Shown here piece after piece: positions 1-11,495 of a DNA stretch of 64,000 nt. The stretch is taken from NCBI RefSeq assembly GCF_947179515.1, contig NC_067472.1:110410506-110474505 (forward strand), given 5' to 3'. Origin of the DNA: Apodemus sylvaticus. Its lineage: Eukaryota; Chordata; Mammalia; Rodentia; Muridae. The notes under the pieces are model-generated. The model was given only the letters and a program-made list of their open reading frames with translations. It did not search any database and had not been told where the DNA came from. How positions within the stretch are numbered: position 1 is the stretch's first letter; the number at the start of each line of letters is the position of its first letter. The position numbers were made by a program, and so were the translations under genes.

Positions 1-49
1 ACTGGTGAGTCCAGCACTGACAAGACCAAGTAACACCAGTGAGAACTAG

Positions 50-1245
50 ATGGCAAAAGGCAAACGCAGGAACGTCACTAACAGAAATCAAGGGAATATG
101 GCAACATCTGAACCCAATTCTCCTCTACCAGCATGTCCTGGATACCCCATCACACCAGTAAAACAAGGTTTGGATTTAAAATCACTGGTCATGATGCTGG
201 TACAGGAACACATGAAGGACATACTTAAAGAAATTCAGGAGAAAATGGATCAAAAGTTAGAAGCCCTTGCAAGGGAAACACAAAAATCATTGAAAGAAAT
301 CCAGGAGAATACAAAAGCCAACAAGGAGGAAACGCAAAAAACACTTAAAGAAATACAGGAGAACTTTGGTCAACAGGCTGAGGTCATGAAAGAGGACACA
401 CAAAAATCTCTTAAAGAATTACAGGAAAGCACAAACAAGCAAGTGAAGGAGCTAAGCAAAACCATCCAAGATCTAAAATCAGAAATAGAAACAACTAAGA
501 AAACTCAAAGGGAGACAACTTTGGAGATAGAAAGCCTTGGGAAGAAATCAGGGGACAGAGATGCAAATATCAACAACAGAATACAAGAGATAGAAGAAAG
601 AATCTCAGATGCTGAAGATTCCATAGAAACCATGGACTCAACAGTTAAAGAAAATGCAAAATGCAAAAAGCTTGTAACCCAAAATATCCAGGAAATCCAG
701 GACACAATGAGAAGACTAAACCTAAGGATTATAGGCATAGATGAGAGTGAAGATTTACAACTTAAAGGGCCAGCAAATATCTTCAATAAAATTATGGAAG
801 AAAACTTCCCTAACCTAAAGAGAGAGATGCCCATGAATATACAAGAAGCCTACAGAACTCCAAACAGACTGGACCAGAACAGAATCACATAATAATCAAA
901 ACACCAAATATTCTAAACAAAGAAAGAATATTAAAGGCAGTAAGAAAAAAAGGCCAAGTAACATATAAAGGAAGACCTATCAGAATCACGGCAGACTTTT
1001 CACCTGAGACTATGAAGGCTAGAAGGTCCTGGGCAGATCTCATGCAGACTCTAAGAGAACACAAATGCCAACCAAAACTACTATATCCAGCAAAACTCTC
1101 AATCACCATAGATGGAGAAACTAAGATATTTCATGACAAAACCAAGTTTACCCAATATCTATCCAAAAACCCAGCCCTACAAAGGGTAATAGGAGGACAA
1201 CACCAATACAAGGAGGGAAACTTCACCCTGGAGAAAGCAAGATAG
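50..1245 (+). pseudogene. L1 ORF1 (RNA-binding chaperone), frameshifted
   Basis: ORF1p is the trimeric RNA-binding chaperone that coats L1 RNA in the cytoplasmic ribonucleoprotein. The start at 50 gives the family N-terminus MAKGKRR. Residues about 55-150 form a lysine- and glutamate-rich coiled coil built from repeats of the motif LKEIQE. The RRM-like core follows, with the recognisable stretch NLRIIGIDESEDLQLKGP. The first frame stops at 890-892. The remaining C-terminal domain (GRPIRI, FSPETMKARRSW, LLYPAKLSI) continues in another frame from about 893 to 1245. The break lies at about 880-893, where a few bases are missing compared with the family sequence. No other stop is present, so this ORF is one lesion from an open frame. 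It is dead as it stands. Confidence 0.93.
219..440 (+). repeat. Internal 66-bp-type repeats in the ORF1 coiled coil
   Basis: The segments starting near 279, 333 and 399 each encode a version of TQKSLKEIQEN, and a partial unit starts near 219. Spacing is 54 then 66 bp. The minus-strand L1 at 54683-57660 has the same units at an exact 22-codon (66-bp) period. The 54-bp spacing therefore looks like a unit that lost four codons. Length variation of the coiled coil by such repeats is known for rodent L1 ORF1. Confidence 0.75.
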
Positions 1246-1304
1246 TAACCTTTCATCAAACCCAAAAGAAGTTAAGCAATCAAATTTAAAAAATAACGTC
1301 AAAA

Positions 1305-4300
1305 ATGATAGGAAGTAACAATCACTATTCCTTAATATCTCTCAACATCAATGGACTTAATGCCCCAATAAAAAGACACAGACTAACTGACTGTATACGC
1401 AAACAGGACCCTACAATTTGCTGCTTACAGGAAACACACCTCAGGGTCAAAGACAAACACTACCTTAGAGTAAAAGACTGGAAGACAATTTTACAAGCAA
1501 ATGGTCTCAGGAAACAAGCTGGAAAGCCATTTTAATATCAGATAAAATTGACTTTCAACCCAAAGTCATCAAAAGAGACAATGAGGGACACTTCTTGCTG
1601 GTCAAAGGAAAAATACAACAAGAAGAACTCCCAATCCTGAACATCTATGCTCCAAATGCAAGGGCACCCTCTTTCGTAAAAGAAACTTTATTAAAACTCA
1701 AAGCACACATTGCACCTAACACAATAATTGTGGGTGACTTCAACACTGCACTTTCGTCAATGGACCAATCAGGAAAACAGACACTAAACAGGGACACAAT
1801 GAAACTAATTGAAGCTTTGGACCAATTAGATTTAACAGATATATATAGAACATTCTATCCTAAAACAAAAGAATATACCTTTTTCTCAGCACTTCATGGT
1901 ACCTTCTCCAAAATCGACCATATAATTGGTCACAAGACAGACCTCAACAAATATAAGAAGATCGAACTAATCCCATGCCTCCTATCTGATCACTATGGAG
2001 TAAAAGTGGTCTTCAATAGCAACAGAAACAACAGAAAACCCACATACACATGGAAACTGAACAATACTCTACTCAATGATACCTTGGTCAAGGAAGAAAT
2101 AAAGAAAGAAATTAAAGACTTTTTAGAACACAATGAAAATGAAAACAAACATACCCAAATCTATGGGACACAATGAAAGCAGTGCTAAGAGGAAAACTCA
2201 TAGCCCTGAGTGCCTCCAAAAAGAAAATGGAGAGAGCATACATTACCAGCTTAATGACACACCTGAAAGCCCTAGAACAAAAAGAAGCTATTTCACCCAG
2301 GAGGAGTAGAAGGCAGGAAATCATCAAACTCAGGGCTGAAATCAATCAAGTAGAAACAAAGAGAACCATACAAAAAATCAACAAAACCAGGAGCTGGTTC
2401 TTTGAGAAAATCAACAAGATAGTTAAACCCTTAGCCAGACTGACCAAAGGTCACAGAGAAAGTATCCAAATTAACAAACTTAGAAATGAAAAGGGAGAAA
2501 TAACAACGGAAACTGAGGAAATCCAAAAAATCATCAGATCTTACTACAAGAGCCTGTACTCAACACAACTGGAGAATCTGGAGGAAATGGACAATTTCCT
2601 TGACAGATACCAAATACCAAAATTAAATCAGGACCAAGTAGACCATCTAAACAGTCCCATAAAGCCTAAAGAAATAGAAGGAGTCATAGAAAGTCTTCCA
2701 ACCAAAAAAAGCACAGGACCAGATGGTTTCAGTGCAGAATTCTACCAGACCTTCAAAGAAGAGTTAACACCAATACTCTTCAAACTATTCCACAAAATAG
2801 AAACAGAAGGAACACTACCCAATTCCTTCTACGAAGCCACAATTACGCTGATACCAAAGCCACACAAAGATCCAACAAAGAAAGAGAACTTCAGACCAAT
2901 TTCCCTTATGAACATCGATGCAAAAATACTCAATAAAATTCTTGCCAACCGAATCCAAGAACACATCAAAACGATCATCCACCATGATCATGTAGGCTTT
3001 ATCCCGGGAATGCAGGGTTGGTTCAATATACGGAAATCCATCAATACAATCCACTACATAAACAAACTCAAAGAACAAAACCACATGGTCATTTCATTGG
3101 ATGCTGAAAAAGCATTTGACAAAATTCAGCATCCCTTCATGCTTAAAGTCTTGGAGAGAACAGGAATTCAAGGCCCATACCTAATCATAGTAAAAGCAAT
3201 ATACAGCAAACCGGTAGCCAGCATCAAACTAAATGGAGAGAAACTTGAAGCAATCCCACTGAAATCAGGGACCAGACAAGGCTGCCCCCTTTCTCCTTAT
3301 CTTTTCAATATTGTACTTGAGGTACTAGCTCGGGCAATTCGACAACATAAGGAGGTCAAAGGGATACAAATTGGAAAGGAAGAAGTCAAACTATCATTAT
3401 TTGCAGACGACATGATCGTCTACCTAAGTGACCCAAAAAACTCCACTAGAGAGCTCCTACAGCTGATAAACAACTTCAGCAAAGTGGCAGGTTATAAAAT
3501 CAACTCAGGAAAATCAGTGGCCTTCCTATACTCAAAGGATAAGCAGGCTGAGAAAGAAATTAGGGAAATGACCCCCTTCACAATAGCCACAAACAGTATA
3601 AAGTATCTTGGGGTGACTCTTACCAAACACGTGAAAGATCTGTATGACAAGAACTTCAAGACTCTGAAGAAGGAAATGGAAGAAGACCTCAAAAAAATGG
3701 GAAAACCTCCCATGCTCATGGATCGGTAGAATCAATATAGTTAAAATGGCCATTTTGCCAAAAGCAATATACAGATTCAATGCAATACCCATCAAAATCC
3801 CAACTCAATTCTTCACAGAGTTAGAAAGAGCAATTTTCAAATTCATCTGGAACAACAAAAAACCCAGGATAGCTAAAACTATTCTCAGCAACAAAAGAAA
3901 ATCTGGGGGAATCAGTATCCCTGACCTCAAGCAATACTACAGAGCAATAGTGTTAAAAACTTCATGGTATTGGTACAGTGACAGGCAGGAGGATCAATGG
4001 AACAGGATTGAAGATCCAGAAATGAACCCACACACCTATGGCCACTTGATCCTCGACAACGAGGATGAAAATATCCAATGGAAAAAAGATAGCCTTTTCA
4101 ACAAATGGTGCTGGTTCAACTGGAGGTCAGCATGCAGAAGAATGCAAATTGATCCATCCTTGTCTCCTTGTACTAAGCTCAAATCCAAATGGATCAAGGA
4201 CCTCCACATAAAGCCAGACACTCTGAAGCTAATAGAAAAGAAACTGGGGAAGACCCTTGAGGACATCGGTACAGGGAGAAAGTTTCTGAACAGAACACCA

Positions 4301-5111
4301 ATAGCGTGTGCTCTAAGAGCAAGAATTGACAAATGGGACCTCATAAAATTACAAAGGACACCATCAAGAGGACAAATCAGCAACCAACAAATTGGGAAAA
4401 GGTCTTCACCAATCCTACATCAGATAGAGGGCTAATATCCAATATATATAAAGAACTCAAGAAGTTAGACTCCAGAAAACTGAACAACCCTATTAAAAAT
4501 GGGGTAGAGAGTTAAACAAAGAATTCTCACCTGAAGAATTTCGGATGGCGGAGAAGCATCTTAAAAAATGCTCAACTTCATTAGTCATTAGGGAAATGCA
4601 AATCAGAACAACCCTAAGATTTCATCTTACACCAGTCAGAATGGCTAAGATTAAAAATTCAGGAGACAGCAGGTGTTGGAGAGGGTGTGGAGAAAGAGGA
4701 ACACTCCTCCACTGCTGGTGGGGTTGCAAATTGGTACAACCACTCTGGAAAGCAGTCTGGCGGTTCCTCCGAAAACTGGGCACCTCACTTCCAGAAGATC
4801 CTGCTATACCACTCCTGGGCATATACCCAGAGGTTTCCCCACCATGTAATAAGGATACATGCTCTACTATGTTCATAGCAGCCCTATTTATAATTGCCAG
4901 ATGCTGGAAAGAACCCAGGTATCCCTCAACAGAAGAGTGGATGTAAAAAATGTGGTATATCTATACAATGGAGTACTATTCAGCCATTAGAAACAATGAA
5001 TTCATGAAATTCATAGGCAAATGGATGGAGCTAGAGAACATCATACTAAGTGAGGTAACCCAGACTCAAAAGGTGAATCATGGTATGCACTCACTAATAA
5101 GTGGTTATTAA
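1305..5111 (+). pseudogene. L1 ORF2 (endonuclease / reverse transcriptase), multiply frameshifted
   Basis: ORF2p nicks target DNA and reverse-transcribes L1 RNA at the nick. The N-terminal AP-like endonuclease is visible at 1305-2000: LNINGLN (catalytic Asn), QETHL (Glu), GDFNT (Asp, Asn) and SDHYG (Asp, His). The reverse transcriptase runs from about 2600 to 3500 with GFSAEFYQ, FRPISLMN, SLDAEKAFDK, SGTRQGCPLSPYLFN and the FADD catalytic box at 3400-3411. The cysteine-rich C-terminus (CWRGCGERGTLLHC) lies near 4675-4720. Lesions seen are a base lost near 1523, a frame change near 2145, one extra A in the run at 3690-3696, a deletion near 4350, a base lost near 4497, and a stop at 4944-4946. 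After that stop the frame continues to a natural stop at 5109-5111. Overall length is close to a complete ORF2. Confidence 0.95.
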
Positions 5112-5385
5112 CCTAGAAAACTGGAATACCCAAAACATAATCCACACATCAAATGAGGTACAAGAAGAAAGGAGGAGTGGCCCCTGGTTCTGGAAAGACT
5201 CAGTGAAACAGTATTCGGCAAAACCAGAACGGGGAAGTGGGAAGGGGTGGGTGGGAGGACAGGGGAAGAGAAGGGGGCTTACGGGACTTTCGGGGAGTGG
5301 GGGGGCTAGAAAAGGGGAAATCATTTGAAATGTAAATAAATTATATCGAATAAAAAAATTAAAAATAAATAAATAAATGGTATAT
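5112..5385 (+). other. L1 3' UTR, G-rich tract and A-rich tail
   Basis: This segment follows the ORF2 stop and is shared with the minus-strand copy (54683-54880). It includes a purine-rich G-run segment at about 5228-5308 with many runs of three or more G, a type of 3' UTR polypurine tract known in L1 and able to form G-quadruplexes. It ends in an AATAAA-like A-rich tail. Open frames through this segment are artefacts of the purine bias. Confidence 0.85.
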
Positions 5386-5904
5386 GTATAAATATCTGTT
5401 TATCTATGCTGTATAAAATATAATGTAGTAAAAAACTATTCAATGTGTTCTTGAAGTATTTATTTTATTGCAGTATCTGCAAATGTATTGTTTTGTCGGC
5501 TGGATAATTTCTCATTGTGTGAAGGAAATACAGTTTACAAGATGATTCTCTCCTTGATAGACAAGTAGGTTATTTTGTCTTGCTATTGTAATTGACAACA
5601 TTGCTTACACTCTCTTTATGGTATATGTGCTTTGGTGCCAATTAGCAAATATATGCTTAGAATCAGAGTTGCTGGTTTTTTATACAATGCAAATCTTTTT
5701 ATGACCTACTGTTAAATTTTGGTGCAAATGGTTAAATCAGTATTCTCTCCCACTGCAACATGTGTACGGATCATGTTAAATCAAACCACTTCTAATTCAT
5801 GGAATACTAGATTTCTGAATTGTTGCTAATATTTTATGTATCAGTTAACACCTCGGCATGGTCTTCATTGACATTTTTCTGATTACTAACAGTATAAAGC
5901 ACAT
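5386..5904. other. AT-rich sequence, nothing recognised
   Basis: No ORF of note, repeat or motif is recognised between the L1 tail and the next SINE. Confidence 0.5.
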
Positions 5905-6115
5905 TTTAAAATGATTTATTTTATATATTTTTTAAAATAATTTCTGAATTGGAATGTGTACATGAGGGTAGTTGCCCACAGAGGACAGAGTGGTAAAATT
6001 CACTGGAGCTGTAATTATAGGCAGTTGTGAGCTGCCTAATATGGGTTCTAGGAACCCTTAGGCCATTTTTAAGAACAATATATGCTGTTATCTTTTGAGC
6101 TATTTCTCTAGCCCT
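5905..6115 (-). mobile_element. B3-type SINE, minus strand, diverged
   Basis: It reads like reversed B2/B3: a segment resembling 'tacaggcagttgtgagctgcc' (about 6017-6035), then a reversed tRNA-like head ending 'gagctatttctctagccc' near 6096-6114. The divergence is high, so it is old. Confidence 0.7.
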
Positions 6116-6952
6116 TGAATGCATATATAGTTTTTTTAATTCTGGTAAAAACGAAACAAACCAATAAACAAGCATGGATTTTATCTTTTCAAAATTTCAG
6201 ATGTATTACACAAGTTTAACTCTATGAGCATGGCTGTAAACAGATCATAACTATCTAGCAACCCACCCTGAAGTCTACATGTTGGATATATGGCTTGATT
6301 TTTCCCTTTCCTCTCTGGGGAGAAGCTTAGAGCTGGAAGTTTCCTCCTAATGCTTGCTGAACTGAGGGAGCCTACCATAATGATTGACTGACACAACTCT
6401 CCAACTCTATTAAATGATGCTGGCCGCTGCTTGCCAAGGAAGTTCTTCTTTCCTATATTTCTCATATGGTAAATATTCTAGATAGTGTGTTAAATCAATG
6501 TGCCCAAGGGTCCCAGAGGGTTTGTATTTTTCCTAGTCTTCTACCTTGTTGCTACATAGGATGTGACACATATTTCAATGTTTATGCAGCCTTTATATTC
6601 ATGCTTCTATGTGTTGCTTATTTATTCATTCACTCATTTATTTTTTTCAATTGACTTAGGATTTTGAAAAGTCAATTTTCTTACCTATTAAACACACAAA
6701 AGCTTTCTCCCTCTCTCATTCACGGATTGTTTAGGAGTGAAACATTTTGAAGTAGTGTCTCCTGAACATGAATTCTCAGACAAGTTAGCTATTAGCAGGG
6801 TCCAAATAATACAGCAATACAAAAAAGGCAACAGGCAGAAATGAAAAATTCAAATCAGCCAGCACTTCCAACTCCAATCACACAGGTGTAGCATGAAAGT
6901 AGAAACTTATATAACTAGAGAATATGCATACATATATGTTTACATAAATATA

Positions 6953-6954
<2 letters not shown>
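6116..6954. other. Unique sequence, nothing recognised
   Basis: Short chance ORFs on both strands (62-94 codons) show no family resemblance, coding bias or splice context. Confidence 0.45.
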
Positions 6955-6990
<36 letters not shown>

Positions 6991-7087
6991 CTAGTTACAT
7001 GAATTTCTTGGACACTTGGAAACATTGATTCAACAATACTACCTGTATGTGATGCCAAGCTGTATGTATACATACACACAAACATGT

Positions 7088-7126
<39 letters not shown>

Positions 7127-7128
7127 TG
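6955..7128 (+). repeat. Two (TG)n microsatellites
   Basis: TG runs at 6955-6987 and 7085-7128, about 100 bp apart. The second has TA interruptions. Confidence 0.97.
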
Positions 7129-7292
7129 ATCTGTGGTTGAATTAGAGATAGAAAAACTTGAGTCTCACATCACTATATGTTCGCAAACTGCAACCTAAAT
7201 TGAGTTTATTATATAAACTACTAAAATGCAGTCGTGATTTGGAAAGATGTGTCAGGAGGTAAAGTTTTCAGCATAAAAGACCAGAAATTACG

Positions 7293-7440
7293 TAGATTCA
7301 GGCATCATAGCATATCTTTAATCCCAGTACTCCTATGGTAAAATGAAAGCCAGAGATAAGAGGATAGCTGGAAGTTCAAGAGTCAGCTAGCTTGTCTCAT
7401 TGAACAGCATACAACAGTGAGACCCTGTCACAAGCAAGGA
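7293..7440 (+). mobile_element. B1/B4-like SINE, old
   Basis: The motifs 'taatcccagtactc' and 'gaagttcaagagtcagc' and the ending 'gagaccctgtcacaa' follow the B1 order, but the sequence is heavily diverged. It could be B1F or B4. Confidence 0.65.
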
Positions 7441-7500
7441 TGGTGAAGAGTGATACTGGGGTTGTTCTTTAACCTCAACTTCTGCATAATGGCACACATA

Positions 7501-7729
7501 AACCTATACACACACACGGGGCTGGAGAGATGGCTCAGCAGGTAAGAGCACCGACTGCTCTTCCAAAGGTCATGAGTTCAAATCCCAGCATCCACATGGT
7601 GGCTCACAACCATCCGTAAAGAGATCTGACACCCTATTCTGGTGTCTGAAGACAGCTACAGTGTACTTATATATAATAAATAAATAAATATTAAAAAAAG
7701 ACATTTAAAAAAAAAAACCTATACACACA
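7501..7729 (+). mobile_element. B2 SINE with target-site duplication
   Basis: A tRNA-derived SINE starting with 'gggctggagagatggctcag' at 7519. It has internal pol III A- and B-box regions, the B2 body ('ccacatggtggctcacaacc') and a tail of AATAAA-like repeats ending near 7717. A 14-bp direct repeat (aacctatacacaca) lies at 7501-7514 and 7716-7729. Low divergence suggests a fairly recent insertion. Confidence 0.95.
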
Positions 7730-7949
7730 TGTGCACACATATGTAAATGCATGCACATTGTACACATTCATGTACAACACTGAGTTTACTGTGAAGATTA
7801 TTAAGAATGAAGAATTAACTGTAGTGCTGTAGAAATCACCATGGGAGGGTTATAAAAGATTTATCCCAAGCTTATCTCCCATGTATTTCTCTCTATATAA
7901 AATCAATCAATAGGTGCTGTTTCCACAGATTTATATGATCAATAAACAT

Positions 7950-8480
7950 GTTTTTCATCTAATATGTGGAGGTGAAGAAGCCCTGACTGAATTATAAACT
8001 GTGGATGAAGTCCTGGGTGAATGTGCTTTGTTGACATGGCCATGGACCATGTAAGTGACCCAATGCCTTGGGTCCACTGGAATGGCAAAGCCTTCTTCAT
8101 AGGTGACAGGTTTGGAATTGGTAAAGTCTTCCTCTGGTCCAAATGATGTTCACAGTGTTTGCAAGTGTGTGTGTTGACAAATGACTGAACACAGCAATTA
8201 CAGCTTCCTCCTTCTGGATGTTTACAGCCTGAGACTGCGCACACAGAGAGACATTCTACTGAAGCTAACTTCTCCCATACCATCCTCTTCTATACTTAAT
8301 AAACATAATGAGGTTCAGGATTGCTTCATAGTAGGTATCTTATATCAGTGAAAGCACAGCTCACCTGATTCCAGCTTTTTTGTACTGTATATATGTGTCT
8401 GTTCTTTATTCATTCCCTTGCTGATCCTGTCAGATTTCTAGAACCAGACTATGTAGGACATGACCATCATACATGAGAAC
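7950..8480 (+). mobile_element. LTR-like interspersed repeat, copy A (family not named)
   Basis: It aligns with 19140-20195. Shared blocks include 'gaagtcctgggtgaatgtg' with the adjoining 'gacatggccatg' (8009-8048), an AATAAA-type polyadenylation context near 8298, and a block near 8400-8460. The two copies share order and orientation. The polyadenylation signal followed by a short 3' segment resembles a solo LTR of an endogenous retrovirus-like element. No internal retroviral genes are present. The boundaries are approximate. Confidence 0.55.
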
Positions 8481-10439
8481 AATTAGCACCCTTCAAAATA
8501 AGTTGCATATAGGAGGTCTTCCATAAATGTTAGGTGACTTGATAAGGATATACTACAATGATGTCACATGACTATCCACTGTCTTTTCCACCTCTCATTC
8601 TTTTGGTCAACTACTAGTTTCTGAATGCTGCAGAATTGCAAGGAATCCTGTCAGTTTCTTGTTGAGAAGCAAAGACTTGAAGGCATGAATCTAGCTTTCT
8701 AATTAACAAGAAGGCATGTGTCTAGTTAATTAAAGAACATAAGATATGCATCAAACAAAAGTCACCCAAAGTAGAAGTTAGTGTCACTGCAAAAGTTAAA
8801 TCAAGAGCATTGGAATTCCAGAGGAAGCAGACTATTTTTGGCTAGTAGAACTGGCTTAGCCTCCTCTAAAAGGTAGGACTTTGATGGGAGGCTGTAGTCA
8901 CTAAAGAGGAAATCTTTAAGTAATGAGGAGTGGAGACAGTTAGAGGCACAGCATTTTAGGCTGGGGATTGAGTAGTAAAGACAAATGACATAAAATACCC
9001 CTAATTTATGCTGAGTAAATGCCATCATTGCTTTGCTTATAAGTTACTGTACCAGTGAGATATGGGTGGGTTTTCACTTGTGAAATGAATAGAGATTTCT
9101 GATGAGAAGAAAAAGTGACTGCTTATAAAGGTTTGGGCAGGAAATTACAATACTCTGGTGCTTATAAGACCTGAAGCCATTAGAGGACTTATGAACATAA
9201 AAGGGTATGAAGGAGGCAGTAGATTCCTCCCAACCAGCAAGAGAAGTCATTCATGATAAGGAAGCATCTCAAAGACAACCTTAGGAAGTTGAAAGTGTTC
9301 TAAGTGAATTCGTGCACCATTCTCTTTCCTACTCAGAATCTTTCCAGCACCTTCCTTTAACTTGGCTAAAGTGCACAGCAATGCAGCCATGCTTAAGGTC
9401 ACAGCCAAGTACTGCTTAAAATAAGCACATTGTAGAAATACCCCCTAATGATTTACCATCAACTCAGAGGTCAACAACTACCTTATCAAGAATATGTCAC
9501 ATAATTCTCCCCACTATAGTTTGTGCACTTATCTTTTATATGTTTTCAATTATAGTGACTGTTATCTTAAAAACTGACAGTGATTAAGCTTAATTAATGC
9601 ATTAATCTTAATGAATCCATTACTGTATAATATGTATTCTGTTTTTTGTGGTCTGTTCTTCAGCTTTTTTTTTTTTGAAATACCATAGAATATTCTAAGG
9701 ACTACAAGGAAGGGAGGAAATCATAGCCGATCACTCAGCATCCTAAGCCTAAAGCATTCTAGATACAAGATCATAAGACCATTGGACATCCATGGTAGCC
9801 AAGGTAATAATCTTTGTGTAGATAAGGGAAAACACAAAACATATTTTGGGAATCAGTACAAAAATTGAATCACCTATGGTTGTGTCCAAATTTCAAATGA
9901 ATATGTACATTAGTAATTTCTGTTGTCATAGAAAGATGTAGCTTTTTTATTTTTTTGTGAACTGTTCATCTTAGGGAAAGACATTTACTTTGAACAAAAC
10001 TTTCAATACCTACGGTTTTAGTCATATCAGATCCCTTTTCTCTGTCTCTTGACTATGAAAGATTTTGCTGAAGACAGCACTGAGCTAGGTACATGACTCA
10101 GGATGATCTAATCACATAGTGTCAGATTCAGTGTGCCTTGTGACATTACACTTAGGCATTTTTTAGCACAATAGAGGCAGGGGAATGTCTGTCTTACTAT
10201 CTTACAGTCTACAGAACTTTGAAAATGTGACTCATTGTAGACCTCCTGAGTTCTTTATCCTCCCTCATTTTACCTCTGAATTTTTTGAACCACCTAAGTC
10301 TTATACATCACTCCAACCTGGTATAAGCTGAATTTCTGCCAATCTTAGAAGAATGCCATAATACTGAGTGAGGGGACACTGCCAGGCTACTGTTAACCTT
10401 TGGCTGTGACCTTATTCTGCCCTTTCATTTCTCCCTCTT
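8481..10439. other. Unique AT-rich sequence
   Basis: No coding, RNA or repeat feature is recognised. The longest ORF (8801-9028, minus, 75 codons) looks like chance. Confidence 0.45.
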
Positions 10440-10665
10440 TGTCTCCCTTCAAGTCTTGACCCAACAGTCACACTCTCAGAGATGTCTCCCTAGTCCATTC
10501 TTTTTAGACCACTATTCTTTACCCTTCTCTTGTCAATATGGATTGTGGCTGTGTCACTAAATAATCTTAACATCATTTTCCTCATGAAGGATATAAGTAT
10601 CATTGGACTGCTTTGTGTACTATGTATCCCCAGTACATAGAAAAGATAATGGCACAGACATTATA
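10440..10665 (+). mobile_element. L2 LINE 3' fragment (ancient)
   Basis: It has the order of an L2 3' end: 'cccttcaagtcttgaccca', a diverged middle, then 'tatgtatccccagtacatag' and 'ataatggcacagac' at 10620-10658. This is an old mammalian relic. Confidence 0.65.
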
Positions 10666-10921
10666 GATTGATAATATATTACATTATATGTAAAGAGGCA
10701 TCCCTTAATATGATCCATTCTATAGATATGTCATCTTTGATAGAGGGATTCTGCTTGCCTGTCCTAGACAGGTTGCCATCACCTAATGCAGTACTTGGAA
10801 TCTGGGACTTACAAAAGTGTATATTATATCTCAGATGTAGAAACTTGAAACCCATTCTAGACCTGAACAAAGATTTCTCTTTTAGTCATAAGTTTGTATG
10901 GCAAGAGACATGGATGCTAAA

Positions 10922-11039
10922 CTTTCTTTCTTTCTTTTTCTTTTTCTTTTTCTTTTTCTTTTTCTTTTTCTTTTCTTTCTTTTCTTCTTCTTCTTCTTCT
11001 TCTTCTTCTTCTTCTTCTTCTTCTTCTTCTTCTTCTTCT

Positions 11040-11084
<45 letters not shown>

Positions 11085-11090
11085 TCTCTC

Positions 11091-11148
<58 letters not shown>
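10922..11148 (+). repeat. Compound polypyrimidine tract (CTTT/CTTTTT/TTC/TC)n
   Basis: Four successive microsatellite units occur: (CTTT)n, (CTTTTT)n, (TTC)n from about 10983, and (TC)n from about 11043. Positions 10922-11092 are pyrimidine only (171 nt). A single A at 11093 precedes another pyrimidine run to 11148. Long homopurine-homopyrimidine mirror repeats can form triplex (H-) DNA. Poly-Ser and poly-Leu frames here are artefacts. Confidence 0.97.
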
Positions 11149-11334
11149 GAGTTTGGCAACAGGACAACTTTGGGGAAAAAAAACAGGTCACCTATTCTTA
11201 GCCGTTGTTCTGGACTGACTCTCCTTTCTGCCTGCCTTGCTCTTATTTCTTCTCTCTCCTATTCCTAAATTATACCATCATATCCTTGTGATCCACCTTG
11301 AATCCTTTTTGGAACAAGGTGGGGGATAAGTTAA

Positions 11335-11495
11335 TTAATTCACAGATTAATTCAATTTGCACAGAAACTCAATGTGGTAGTTATTAGTTCTCTCATTACA
11401 TACGAAAGGAAACTGAGCCTCAGAGATATGGAGTCATATTTGCAAGGTCACACAAGTAGTAGATGCTGGCGCCAGGATTAAGACTAAAGACAGCT
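11335..11495 (-). mobile_element. MIR SINE, minus strand
   Basis: It matches reversed MIR: 'aaactgagcctcagagatat', then 'gcaaggtcacacaagtagtag' and 'gccaggattaagac' (11411-11485). The core is well preserved for such an old element. Confidence 0.85.

Larger units (their letters stand above)
1..5385 (+). mobile_element. Nearly full-length L1 LINE (copy 1), inactivated; 5' end outside window
   Basis: A non-LTR retrotransposon on the plus strand in canonical order: end of the 5' UTR (1-49), ORF1 (50-1245), a 59-bp inter-ORF gap, ORF2 (1305-5111), a short 3' UTR with a G-rich tract, and an A-rich tail (about 5345-5379). The subfamily matches the minus-strand copy at 54683-57660, because ORF1, the endonuclease part of ORF2 and the 3' UTR align throughout. 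ORF1 carries one frameshift. ORF2 carries about five frameshifts and a stop near the C-terminus, so no functional product is expected. The target-site duplication cannot be checked because the 5' end lies outside the window. The L1 identity is certain; the subfamily name is not assigned. Confidence 0.97.

Noticed and set aside
7519..7600. tRNA gene
   Set aside because: tRNA-like head of a B2 SINE, followed by the B2 body and tail; the same applies at 58679 and 63068.
7939..8283. Cys-rich 114-codon minus-strand ORF resembling a zinc-binding protein
   Set aside because: It lies within a repeat whose second copy (19140-19530) does not keep the frame; the repeat reads on the plus strand.
10668..11218. 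ORFs up to 160 codons on both strands rich in Ser/Leu/Phe or Arg/Glu/Lys
   Set aside because: Pure translation of the CTTT/TTC/TC microsatellite; no coding signal.
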